DNA of 64,000 nt, from NCBI GenBank assembly GCA_973895155.1, contig OZ316891.1, forward strand, positions 24,490,001 through 24,554,000, in the 5' to 3' direction. Position numbers and translations under genes: made by a program. The notes under the pieces were generated by a model, which was not told the DNA's origin, did not search any database, and saw only the letters and a program-made list of their open reading frames with translations. The DNA comes from Marsupella aquatica (taxonomy: Eukaryota > Marchantiophyta). Of the stretch, positions 42,040 to 52,982 are shown in pieces. Position 1 is the first letter of the stretch. Each line of letters opens with the position of its first letter.

Positions 42040-45000
42040 ATGAGTAGTGTTTGGGATGAAGCAACAAAAGCCAAAAGAGACCGACAAAATTTTAAGAGAA
42101 GAGAGTGTAGGGCAGGGCAAGCAGTGAATGCAGTAAGAACACATGCCAAAGAAACTTTACAAGATGCTCAGGGGCAGGTAGAGAAGATGGTGATTCAGGA
42201 GGCTGCCATAGAGGCCGAGAAGTTGCTTGCTGAGGCTAGGCACAAGGCTGCAATAGAGGTAGAGCAGTTGATTGCTCAAGCTAGACACAAGGCTACCATA
42301 GAGGCGGAGAAGCTGCTTGTTCAGGCTGGACGAGAGGCTGCAATAGAGGCAGAGAAGCTGCTTGCTAATGCAAGAGAGCAGGCTGACAACTTCAAGGATG
42401 AAATTTGGCTACAATTGGCTGGGGAGTTTGCAACTTTGGAATACCAAATTCATGACTTGCAGAATCAAACTATTGATTTGGAGTCCAGGTTGAGATCAGC
42501 GGAGGAGTGCAGTGCAAATGATCAGTCTTTTGGATATGCAACAGGGGTGGCAACTCAAGAGGCTATGCGTGCATCAGCTAGAAGGAGACAACAGAAGTCT
42601 CGTTTGAGGAAGCGGTGTCTACTTGGTGAGGTAATCGAGAATTATGATGCCTCTGATATCCCAAACAGAAGTGTCCGTAGCCAGACCCAAGTTGTCACTG
42701 GGATGGTAAAGCACTTTTCCGAATTAACGAGACGACATAATTTTGCTGCTAAGAAGATCATCATGGAGCGTTTCTGGACTCATAAGGGAATGGTTCAATT
42801 GCACCCCACTTCACTAGGCTGCCCTAAAGCGGATCTGTCATGGAGTACAACTATCGATGATATAAAGAACACTTTGAAAACAGTCAAGTATGCAAGGCGT
42901 AAAGATCATAAAGCAGCCAAAGATATTCTACTATCTTCTTTTATAGGTCCCAAGATTGTGGATGCAAGATACCAATCTTCTCTTGCTCGAGCATTGTGTA
43001 TCAAAAGAGCATCTGTGTATGCTGCTAGTAAGAAAATAATTCTGCTAGATGGTGATGCAACACTGCGTTTTCCAATGGGTCAGCGAAAGGAAAGGAGTGA
43101 TCGCCTTTCTCTGGAGATTCAAGGTGATGTTGCGCGGTTCTGGGAGGCGCTTACCAGGCCTGATCCAAGCAAGAAGGATTTTGTACAAAAAAGGATTGCA
43201 AAGAATGAATATGTGGAGCACAGGACTCACCGCCTTGAGGATACTAAGGTAATTGCTAATTATGTAGTAGTGCATCTCATTTCTAATCGTGTAGTAAGTC
43301 TGCAAGTGTAGTAGTGCAAGTATGTAATCAATATTGGTTTATTTTGTGCACTACTCATTTTGTTCACTTATGTTGCACATGGTGACAGGCAGAGTACTTT
43401 TTCAAGTTCCAGGAATGGCTGAAGAAAGAACATAAAGCTTACACTATCGGTTTGCGATCTTTTCAAGCCCTCAAACCTTACTTCATACGTACAATGAAAG
43501 ATAGGGATGTCTGCTGTTGTAAGCAACATGTTGAGATGCACCTACTTAGCAAAGCCTTTGCCAAGCAACAACAAGCTCAACATCCTGTGGGTTGCACATG
43601 TCAATGTGTAGTTTGTTCCCCTATAATTGTTGCTGGAGTGAGTCATAGTATTGATGGTAGTGTTGTCGACGGTACTTGCAGTACCACTACTCATGTGAGT
43701 CTGAATAGTTATGATGAACCCTGCAAAGCTCACAAGTATACACAATGCTCTGTGAGAGAGTGGTGCGCACAGACTTTATGTAAGAAAGGAGAGGATGATC
43801 TTTGGCACAAGAGGGACTGTTTACTAGGTAGTTGTGAGATCTGTGGGCCAGGGTTGTTAGAGTTGTGTCCGTGGGAGGAAAGAGTGGATGAAGAGGATGA
43901 GTTTGTGGTGTGGCAAACATATGAGTATGTTAACCTGGATGATTTACCAAAGCCAAAGAGTGCCAAAAAGAAGAAAGTCCAGAATCGTGATGATGCAAAG
44001 ATTTCCAAGGTTAGAAAGAGGCTTAGATTAGTAACTAAAGTCACCTCAATGGTGGTGTTTATGGAAAGTAACAGCTACTATAGAAACGTTTATAAAACAT
44101 GACTTCTATGCTAGATGGCAAGCTAAGCAGTACCAGAATTGTCTCAAGTCCTTTCCTAAAGGCACCATAGTGAGTTCGATTGACTTTGCAGAGAACTACA
44201 CGTTTGCAACACAAGATGAGGTACAATCCCTTCACTGGGATAATAGACAGGTCACTATTCTTGTTCTGATCACCTACCGGCACCAGTATGACAAGGAGGA
44301 GGAGGATCCTGTGGTGTACAACAAAATGGGCCAGAGGATCACCAGATTTATTGAGGCTGATTACCACTTCTTTATTTCAGATGACAATAGCCATGATACC
44401 TTCTTTGTGCAGCACAACTTGGATTTCCATTGGAAGTGGATGAAAGAGAAAGAGATTTTTGTAGACAATCACATTATGTGGTCAGACGGGTGTGCAGCAC
44501 AGTTTAAAGCTTGCCGCCCTTTTTCCTATGTGGCAAAATACAATCATGACTACGGGGTCCCACTAATGTGGTGTTTCCATGCCTCGGGGCATGGGAAAGG
44601 TGTACAGGTAATTACTTGCCAGGCCCTTTTTTTCTTCATTGTCTATAGTATGTAATAGTGTTACATTTTTATGTGCTGATTTATGCGATAGGTTTGAAGT
44701 TTTTAGCGTGCAGGGTTTGATGCATTTTTGTTGTATGCTTGCTTCCACAGGATGGACTAGGAGGTGGGGTGAAGCAAGCTCTTCGAAAGGAGCAGTTGCG
44801 GAAAGAAGGAGGGCATCCAATGGAGGGTGCCAAGGATGTGGTCTTAGGGTTTAGGGTTTTAGGGTTTAGGGTTTAGGGTTTAAGGAACGGTTTTGCCTAG
44901 GAAAGCAAATGGAGTATGACAAGAAGCAGGGTGTGAGGTGTTTTTTCTGGGAGGTCAGTGTGCAAGAGGTGGAGCGGAGTTCAGGCCTAGAATGTTTGCC

Positions 45001-45796
45001 TATCAAAGGTGTGAGACAAAAGCATTGCTTTCTGGGATATAGCCCTGACAATCCCAGATGCTGAAATGTAGAGAATTGGCTTGCTTCTGCATCAACTGTG
45101 CACTTCATCCAGAAAGTCAAGAACTCTGTGAAAATCAGGCTCATGTTCTACCGTGGGAGGTAGATTATGTGTACCCCAAAAATGCTGGAGAGATTGCATC
45201 CATTATTGAAGACATGGGTGGCGGGTTGGATAGTGAGACCTGTGATTACGAGGGCTACATTGGTGATCTAGTTGAAGTGGGTGACTATTTTGCTGTGAAG
45301 GCTGAAGAAGACAACATTTGGAAAGCATAATTTTACGTTCTTTTGTGTACAAAAAAGGCTCATGTTGTTGCAAATGATTTCATAGATGACTATTCTACTG
45401 AATTTTATAAGGGGGATCGAGTTTTGGCGGGCACTTGGTTTCAGCAATATGGCAGGCATCCGACTTGCTTTGTTCGTAACGACAAATCTAGCATTAGCTA
45501 TGCCGATGTGGCATCCGTGATTCACATAAAATTTGGACTTGTGCCAACAAAAATACTGAGGGGATCACCAGGGTTCAAGCTTGCCCCTAACACTTATCAA
45601 GCAATTTTGGATTCAGCCGACAGGTAATTTTCTTTCACTGCCAATATTTATCTGTTTATTGAAGACACTAAAGACACTCATTGGAAGAGAATAGTTACAT
45701 TGGGTAGATTGTTGGTTTTGCTGGTTTAATTCTAATTGCAACTTTATTGACTGCAGAGGAAATCCGAGTGTGGTTGAATTGAACCTGTACTCCTAA
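42040..45796 (+). pseudogene. transposase-like gene of an undescribed-looking family (QFK / HGKG / DGxGGxVK)
   Basis: Exons by splice logic: 42040-43248, 43389-44607, 44751-about 44841, about 44893-45623, 45757-45796. All clear junctions are GT-AG, the first three in phase 0. N-terminus: coiled coil with four AIEAEKLL repeats. Then Cys motifs (VCCCKQHVEMHLL; CTCQCVVC; CEICGPG), a block DFAENYTF.TQDEVQSLHW, then MWSDGCAAQFKACRPF and WCFHASGHGKG. Across the intron comes DGLGGGVKQALRKEQL. Next are LKCRELACFCINC with CEN, and a basic C-terminus. This order is familiar from unnamed transposase-like proteins in animals, where SDG..QFK and HGKG..DG.GG.VK recur. Lesions: a frameshift near 44070, a telomeric insertion at 44845, a frameshift near 45055, TAA at 45328. 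Confidence 0.65.
44845..44882 (+). repeat. interstitial telomere-type repeat (TTTAGGG, five units)
   Basis: TTAGGG, TTTAGGG, TTTTAGGG (one extra T), then TTTAGGG twice and TTTAAGG. It sits between AKDVV and the next coding block of the transposase-like gene. Confidence 0.85.
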
Positions 45797-46129
45797 AGTT
45801 CTAGGTAAGCAAATTAAAAGCGCAAATGCTAATGTTTTATGAGGTGGTCGTCCTCACTTGATGTTGGTCCCTCAATCTCAAAACTCTGTGAAAAGGCACT
45901 TTGTGACATTCTTGTACACTGATTCATGTCTTTGACCAATCTAGTTTATTGTGTGCAGGTGTTCAATTTGATGACTGCGCAATGCACATGGCCCATGATT
46001 CTCAGTGGCAAGTAAACTTGCAACTCCTCCTTACCGAATACTAGTTCTTCTTTGTAATACCTATTGCTAATACTTGTAATATTTATTTGCTAATACTTAA
46101 TGCCTTTTCTAGTACCTACTTGATAATAA
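45797..46129. other. downstream region of the transposase-like gene
   Basis: No coding sequence recognised. It ends in TAATACTTGTAAT-like repeats leading into the GTAC array. Confidence 0.4.
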
Positions 46130-46510
46130 ATACTCATAGTACCTAGTACATAATACTTAGTCAAGTATTAAATACCTTAAGTACCAGTACTGGTTACGTA
46201 TGTACCAAGTACTCAGTACCATAAGTATGCAGTACCAACTTAAGTACCTTAAGTACCAAATTATACTCAGTACTTTGAGTACATAGTACTCAATACATAA
46301 TACCAAGTACCTTAAGTACCTAGTACTCAGTACCTTAAGTACATAGTACCTTGAGTACATAGTACCAAGTACCTTAAGTACCCAGTACTCAGTACCCTGA
46401 GTATCAAGTACTTAGTACCTTGAGTACCTAGTACTTAATACCGAGCTCAATACGTTGCGTACCTGGTACTCAAGACCTGGCTTTAGTACTCAGTACTTGC
46501 AGTCTGACCC
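46130..46510. repeat. degenerate GTAC-rich tandem array
   Basis: About 380 bp of AGTACC, AGTACT, TAAGTACC and TAGTACC words, self-complementary around GTAC. No fixed period is visible. Confidence 0.8.
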
Positions 46511-47994
46511 AATACTCAATACTATAGCCTAGGCTAATAGTTTTATACTGAGTGTTTGATGTAGTGGGTGTTGTGAGACTAGTAGCTATATTGCAAAAGC
46601 AAGCCACTGATACATTTTAACTGCTGGACCTGTCTCTTTTTTCATGCAGGTGATATAATGAGTCTCTCTTTGTTGCCTAGAGGCACGACAACCACTACCC
46701 TTGTTTGGCTAGATATAGATATAACTTATCATAAATTTTAGTCATGTGAGTTATGGCTAGCGAATTAGCTAGTTGAGTAGTGGCCACAGGACCATTGTGT
46801 CTTCGTTCAGCAGCATTTTGTGATCATGCTTCCGTTTCAGAATTAGCTTGAAACGCAAATTGAACCTTGTTTATCAAATGTATAAAAGTTCTCATCAAAT
46901 GCCAATGGATGTCCATATTCTTCTCTGTTGCCTTCCTGGACCTCTGGTGCAACTTTAATTATCTCAATTCGGTGATCACCTTAGTCTGTTCCTCCTGTTC
47001 GGTGTAGTGCCTTAGTTCCCAGAACTTTGCAAAGGGAAGCAAATTTTAGCTCTCAACCTCCATCCAGATCTTATTTTACCCCCATGCATGTTATAGCATA
47101 CTGTTACTTTTCCTAAATTAAGCATTCGTCCATTCATGGACCCAGGTTATTCACAGTTCATGTTGTCTTTTGAGATCTGCCTTAGTTTGATTTCTTTATT
47201 TCAATCATCAAAGGAGGAGCATGATTGTTTCACAGTACCAATATGTACACTCATTCAGTTTTTTCCTGAGTGTACATATTGAGATCACTATGAGCATCAA
47301 TGGCATTTTCTATTCCAAGGCAAATGATTGCTATGAAGGGTTCACTTTCTAAGGTTTCTCACAATAACTAATTGCGCTAACATCTACATTATGATCCAAA
47401 CAACAACCTGGATATAGGTCAAAAGCTTGGCATTGTTGAAGGCCAACATTTTGGACTATAAACAAAAATTAAACTCATTCATTGTTTCTTCATAAACACG
47501 AGTCACAAACACTCGCTCAGTTTATTTACAATGCAAGTCCTGTTGCTTTCAATAGTAAATTATCCAATACCATGCGGATTACAAAATTGACTGTAACAAA
47601 TCCATGTAATCCATTGAACTGTTTGGCCTGTAGAATTCAGTTCACTTTTCCGCGATTAAAAAAACTACTCTAGAAATTGTCAAGTAGGCAACTCTATTTC
47701 TCTATAGTTTCCAATACATCAAGATTTGTACAAAATGAGACATCTTGTAGTCACTCAATTTATTTATGCAAGCTAGACTTTAGCTTTGTACAGTAAATCA
47801 AGTACTCACAGGACCGATACAAAATTGATTGATTGTAACTAATCCAAGCAGAGATAGAAAGAACCACACTAAACTGTTGGGGCCTGTAGAAAAATCTGGC
47901 CACAAAATCCGTATGCAAAAACACTACTGCAAAAATTGCAGCTCTATATATGTCTCTACAATTCCCAAAACATTCTCCTCAGATCACCTCATTC
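46511..47994. other. non-coding interior of the 11.9-kb block
   Basis: No gene recognised on either strand. AT-rich, with a short inverted pair TGAGTGTACATATTG / CAGTACCAATATGTACACTCA near 47230-47285. Confidence 0.4.
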
Positions 47995-48549
47995 CTAATC
48001 TAAACCTTGATGGTGAAGTGCGACTAAAATACCCTCCAATTGGTCCAAAAGGACAGATCCTCTTGGTACGAGGGATCGTTCCACATTGGTGGACCTTGGG
48101 TGGGATCTAGAAACTGTCACAGTGAGAGGCCGGGGGACCCAACTATGGGTAGGAACCCCAAGGAGAGACAAAATTTCCACTGATAGTACCCCATCTTTTG
48201 CAGCCAAGGCCACTGAGCACCTTCGACACTGCAAGGCAACAGCCCGGATGTAGTCCATCTGCTCCTGTTCGGTGCAAGCTCGTAGGTCTGAAGCTCCTAG
48301 CCCCAACCAGACTGAAGCGCTATCCCGAATCTCAGCACGAATGGGGGTTGCCTGCTTAAACACCGCATCAACAATCACAACTTCAAAACCATATGTATCA
48401 ACACCCTCCCCTGCATGGCCACACACCTGCCGGCCGAGCTCCTTTGATGTGCCACAAATGCCTCCATGTCCTAGCCGATGTGAGCATGCTTTATAAATAA
48501 AGCGCCAAGGATGGGGGAAGGTTGAATGAAAGTTCACAATATGAACCAC
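47995..48549 (-). CDS. hypothetical protein segment
   Basis: A 184-residue frame with a fairly even composition, including HPWRFIYKACSHRLGHGGIC, DTYGFEVVIVDAVFKQATPI, SASVWLGLGAS and ALQCRRCSVALAAKDGVL. It has two Cys/His-containing clusters but no family I know. It lies on the same strand as, and downstream of, the coiled-coil/RING-like gene, so it might be a further exon of it or a second passenger gene. Start not certain. Confidence 0.35.
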   Translation of the reverse strand: MVHIVNFHSTFPHPWRFIYKACSHRLGHGGICGTSKELGRQVCGHAGEGVDTYGFEVVIVDAVFKQATPIRAEIRDSASVWLGLGASDLRACTEQEQMDYIRAVALQCRRCSVALAAKDGVLSVEILSLLGVPTHSWVPRPLTVTVSRSHPRSTNVERSLVPRGSVLLDQLEGILVALHHQGLD

Positions 48550-48775
48550 GACATCTCAAAATGAAGCAGACTGCCCTGCTTCCAGAACCTGCTCAACTTC
48601 TGTTACAGGAGTCCCCATTTTTCTGCGTCAACAAGATCCTGCAAAACTACAAGTCCAATACTCAAATCAATACTCGAGGATTCCCGATGGATATTCAATG
48701 ACAAAACCTTGCTTGCACTACCACAACATGACACACAATCCTCAAGGGATTACACTACTACTCAAAGGTATTGAA

Positions 48776-49115
48776 CTAATACTCGCAGGAATTTGAAGCA
48801 ATACTCAAACGCGTTTACATAATACTCAAAGGTATTTACATAATACTCAAAGGTATTTACTTAATACTCAAAGGTATTTACATAATACTACAAGGTATTT
48901 TCATAATACTACAGGGTATTTACACAATACTACACGGTATTGTGACAATACTACAAGGTATTATGATAACAATACACGGTATTGTGATAATACTCAATGG
49001 TATTATGATAATACTCAATGGTATTATGATAATACTCAACGGTATTGAGATAAAACTCAACGATATTGAGATAATAGTACTTGAGGTATTATGAAAATAC
49101 CAGGGGAAATTGACT
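48776..49115. repeat. 21-bp tandem array with palindromic units
   Basis: About 14 units of AATACTCAAAGGTATTTACAT and variants. Each unit is a small inverted repeat AATAC...GTATT with a 6-base centre. The units drift gradually from TTTACAT to TTATGAT endings. Confidence 0.9.
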
Positions 49116-49516
49116 AACACCTGAAACTCTTACAGTAATACCTTATTGTATTAGACTAATACCCGGAGGTACTAAACTAATACTTGGTATTAGAGTAACA
49201 GTCACAGGTACCATGTAAATACTCTGTGACATGAAAGCATAGCCAGAGAAATTACCTGAGTCTGGTAGTGCATGTAAAGTGAGTATTCAAATCTACATAA
49301 TATGCATGTATGAAGTGAGTGAACCCTAAACCAAATAAACCTGTGACAATACATAGAAATTGACTGGTACAAAGGATGAGCAATAGGAGAGTAAGAAAAT
49401 TTACCATCGATGCATTCACATTGGGTATCTAGACAGACATCTAGGGTTCATGAATGCTCATAGGCAAACGACAATGTCAACATAGTAGTCCTATTTAAAT
49501 TACCCAGCCTCACCTA

Positions 49517-49981
49517 TTACAATTTCCTAGCTGATCCACGACCTCTTCCTCGTCCTTTGACAGGTGGTTTAACCTTTTCAACTGACTTTAAGGCAACATT
49601 ACCACCCTTGTCATGAGCAGGATCCAATCCTAGACTGATAGCAGCACCCCTTAACTTCCCCTTAGCTTGAGAGGAGCTTGTGCCATTCTTCTCCTTGGCC
49701 TTTCGCTTTTTGCTACTCCCCTTACAAGACTCAGAGCCAGGCTCAGAGTCATTAGAGACATTCTCCACCTGAGTGACCAAACCAGGTTCTGGAGCAGCAC
49801 CCTTTTCGACCTTCACAATTGAGAGATTCACCTCGCCCTTGGACTCCGGGGCTGAAGTCTGCGTTTGAACTAGAGTAGGAACTGACTTGATGTCAACTTT
49901 TGAGACCCTCAACAACTCATGGTGTACATGTGCAGCTTTACCAATAGCCTCATGATATTCGATAGACTTCTTCACACTTTC
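49517..49981 (-). CDS. coiled-coil/RING-like gene, last exon
   Basis: Begins after a GCTGCAG acceptor with ESVKKSIEYHEAIGKAAHVH. A Ser/Glu/Lys-rich stretch (KKRKAKEKNGTSSSQAKGKL) and a basic Arg-Gly tail (PPVKGRGRGRGSARKL) follow. The tail suggests nucleic-acid binding or nuclear targeting. Phase 0 with the preceding exon (50102). Confidence 0.45.
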   Translation of the reverse strand, partial: ESVKKSIEYHEAIGKAAHVHHELLRVSKVDIKSVPTLVQTQTSAPESKGEVNLSIVKVEKGAAPEPGLVTQVENVSNDSEPGSESCKGSSKKRKAKEKNGTSSSQAKGKLRGAAISLGLDPAHDKGGNVALKSVEKVKPPVKGRGRGRGSARKL

Positions 49982-50101
49982 CTGCAGCGCAAAACAATAT
50001 CCCACATTTAGCAATTGACCAATATCCCCGCTAATACCAATGTACGACAAAGCCAGATCATACTATGCCAACAACTCGAGTGACCAGGTTTAGTGATATA
50101 C

Positions 50102-50796
50102 CTTTGAATATAACTTGGTCACTTTCTTGTGCTTCAAGGCTTGATTCTCCCTCCTTCCTTTAAATTCAAGGCATTCTTGCAATACAGATCACTAAGGCTC
50201 TTTTGAAAAGAGATAGATTGTTCTTCCAAACCCCAATCATCTGCTAGCTTCACTACATCTGGATGGTCCACTCGGGATGAGCCCCAGCACTTCAGCCAGG
50301 CTGGATGAAACACTTCAGCACAGGCTAAACACTTAGGAGGTTTACTGTCACCGTTTCGAAGCAACGGGAACAAACAACTTGGATGATAGCAATGTCCCCA
50401 CGATGTGGGAATCCAATTGTTACAAAAGAAGCCAAGAGAGCAAACAGGGCATTTGCTTATGGGAAAATAAGCCTCCTCTGTCTGCGCAGGACAAATGATA
50501 CTAATAGGGCATACATAAATTGCATGAGAGGTATTCAAGTGCTCCTTTAGTCTTGCGCACTCTAGATTGAGAGCATCATAGGACTTTGTCAATTTGTATG
50601 TTGTATGATCTAGCTTGTGCAAGATCTGTTTCCCATACTCCTGTTCCTCATCCAACTTATTCCACTCTTTCATAAGAACTTGAGCATCTGCAACTACATC
50701 AATGCGCTTCTACTTTGAAGCAGCCAAGTTTGCTTGCAGTATATTTGTTTCATTGCAACACGAGACATATTTTTCTTGCAACCCTTTGCAAAGTGC
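50102..50796 (-). pseudogene. coiled-coil/RING-like gene, middle exon with a variant zinc finger
   Basis: After a GTGCAG acceptor: ALCKGLQEKYVSCNETNIL, a TAG at 50710-50712, then a coiled-coil helix (YKLTKSYDALNLECARLKEH). A zinc-binding block follows: CPVCSLGFFCNNW, WGHCYHPSCLFPLL, PPKCLACAEVFHPAWLKCWG. The C-x2-C, H-x-C-YH-x2-C and C-x2-C spacing resembles a RING or PHD variant. A one-base shift near 50160 is needed to reach the GRRENQALKHKK reading that leads to the donor at 50101. The TAG and the shift suggest decay. Confidence 0.5.
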
Positions 50797-50906
50797 CTGC
50801 ACAAGTCCCAGCCAACACGACAGGATTGTTATAAGCAACTGAAAATCACATTCAACAAAGATAATATGAAAACAAATGTAGCTTTAAACAAAATGAGATC
50901 ATTTAC

Positions 50907-52370
50907 CTCGTCTTCAGAATGCTCTTCGTCAGGATCTTGCAGCAGTTCAAGATCCTCAGATACTTGAGCTTGCTCTTTGACCTGAGCATGGATGCGGCGC
51001 TGTACGTCGTGGATGATATCAGTGAGTTCATTCTTTTGCACTTTCAACCTTGACAATGTCGTTTGAATTGAGTTGATTCGATCAGTAGCCTCATTCTGAG
51101 CTGCTGTGAATTGAATGGCATCTTGTGTAGACTTCTGCATTTCAGGGCCAAGCTCTGCAAGACTAGCCTCCACTACCTCCAACATTGTTTCAAGAAGTGT
51201 ATTCTTCTGGTGTGGGACTGGCGTGCCAGTAGTGACTCCAGTGCAAAGTTTTTTGGTTTGAGCTTCTGGAAAACCTATGAAACTATTTTCTGGTGACATT
51301 TCATTATTCAGACCACCTACCTGAGAAAGGGACTCACCTTGCTCTTGCTCATTTGCCTCTAGTCCTAACACCGTACCTGGAGATATTGTATCTTGCTGCA
51401 ATTGGTTCATGTTTTGCGGGAAGTTTTGACTACTCGAATGAGGACCCGAGGCTTCGGGTGACTTGAGCTCTAGGTTTGCCGGTTTCTCCTCCCCAGGTGA
51501 TTGACAATGTGCTCCACTCACAACGGACTGTATTCTATTGAAGAGGTCTAGAGGAGGGATATACTTTGTCTCAATCCTCTTCCACGGTGGTGAGTTTCTA
51601 TCGATTGGAGACTTCCTTACAAACCTCAACCGAAGCTGCCCTCTATGCTTGTCTACACCACAAGCTGCCCAATTCACAGGTCTTTTTAAGATCCGCTCAT
51701 AGTACAAACCTTTGGCAACCTCCATAGTGTATGGTTGAAACTTTCTGATTCCGTCTAGCGCACAGGTAAGCATGGCGATGTCGTCCGCAGGAATCCCTTT
51801 AACGCCATCCTTCTTGTAGCCGTTCTTCCCAGACTTGCTCCCAAAATACTCCTCCAACACCTCAGCGGACACGTCTTCACTTGTGAGCTCCTTCGAAATG
51901 CTTCCCACATTGGGCAAGCCAAGGACATTGTGGAAATGATCGATGTCCTTCACAAACTCATCAACTGTCCACTCTTCTGATGAGGGGACCTTTACAAGAC
52001 TCTCACCGTGTGATTTCGGTGGTAGCTTGTGACTCGTGGACTTTCCAGGCATTTCAGAAGACATACCTGCTGTGTAGCTTGAGTTCTCCCAGCTGCTCGC
52101 TCCAAGCGTTGGCAACAAACTATTTGGGCGCAAACCTACGCTATGCGACTCCGCCCGAGTCCCTTGAAAGCACGTTACTCCAGAGTCTGACTTGTCCCTT
52201 CCAGTGCCTTGCGCCTGAATTACAACACAAGAATGTGAGTTCAATGTCGTCTCATTTGAAAAGATTGAATGTGTGCCTAATGCGTGGCCTAGATCATAGA
52301 AGACATTCAATATTAAACAAGTGGGGAAGAAAACAATCAGAGCAACTTTCTGAGTGTCCTCAACTTTCAA
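50907..52370 (-). CDS. coiled-coil/RING-like gene, large first exon
   Basis: Up to 488 residues to the donor DE|GTAAAT at 50907. The first about 50 residues are hydrophobic and may be intron, with a better start after the TTCAG near 52216. A conserved-looking domain spans residues about 130-290: EEWTVDEFVKDIDHFHNVLG, DDIAMLTCALDGIRKFQPYT, LKRPVNWAACGVDKHRGQLR, and PPWKRIETKYIPPLDLFNRI. A Ser/Gln-rich linker follows. A coiled coil ends the exon (NEATDRINSIQTTLSRLKVQ). I know no family for it. It lies convergent to the transposase-like gene within the same terminal repeats, so it could be the partner protein of that transposon. Confidence 0.5.
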
Positions 52371-52982
52371 AATTGTAGCTCAGGTCCTGTAACTCTTCAA
52401 TCTCCACAACGCAAACAAGAATGCAAAAAGTTCCAGAGATTCAAATGCTTGCAGCCCTCGACCAAAAGCAACTTCCTGCACCAAAATGCAATGTCATTCC
52501 CTCCCGCGTTCCCTCCCCTGCTACCTAATCAAGGATCACAATGTTGTGGTCTTCTCCAACTGGCACATTGCGCAACATTCAAACTGGAGTACGCATTGTG
52601 AAAGTTGATTCAACGCGACAAAAAGGAAATAGAAAGGAAGTGCGCACTTTGCGCCCAGGTCTCCCTTGATTGCAGGCAATGCTACGGTTTGGATCATCCT
52701 TCTAGCAGGAAGGGTCAAGATTTAACAATGCTACTCCCTCAACCACCACCACTGATCTTCATTGCCACCACGGCACGGTCCGGATTTGCTGACCTTTCTA
52801 ATTTTGAAATGATAGGAGGTTACGGTAGTAATGTCTTTTTGGCCCTTCCTCCCTCCAACGTGATTGTACTTGCAACAACCTCCTCCCTCATCATTACATG
52901 ACTTGTAGTACTAACTGTACTATGAGCTTTGTGGTAGGGGTGGTATTAGGAGGGGTATTATTTTGCTCAAATTAGACCCCCA

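Larger units (their letters stand above)
41096..52982 (+). mobile_element. candidate 11.9-kb DNA transposon with inverted termini, carrying two convergent genes
   Basis: The left end GGGGGTATTATTTGA (41096-41110) and the inverted right end GGGGGTCTAATTTGA (52968-52982) match at 13 of 15 bases. The block sits between two pieces of one gag gene. The N-terminal piece stops at TRYLKEYWTEV and the next piece resumes LAFGQVAIHK. Inside, a transposase-like gene (42040-45796, plus) faces a coiled-coil/RING-like gene (49517-52370, minus). Two palindromic tandem arrays lie between them. No clear target duplication is seen, and the exact edge may extend by a few bases (AGAGG is present outside both termini). 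Confidence 0.5.

Noticed and set aside
46157-46360. 67-residue frame rich in Tyr, Leu and Val
   Set aside because: Translation of the GTAC array; no gene-like signal.
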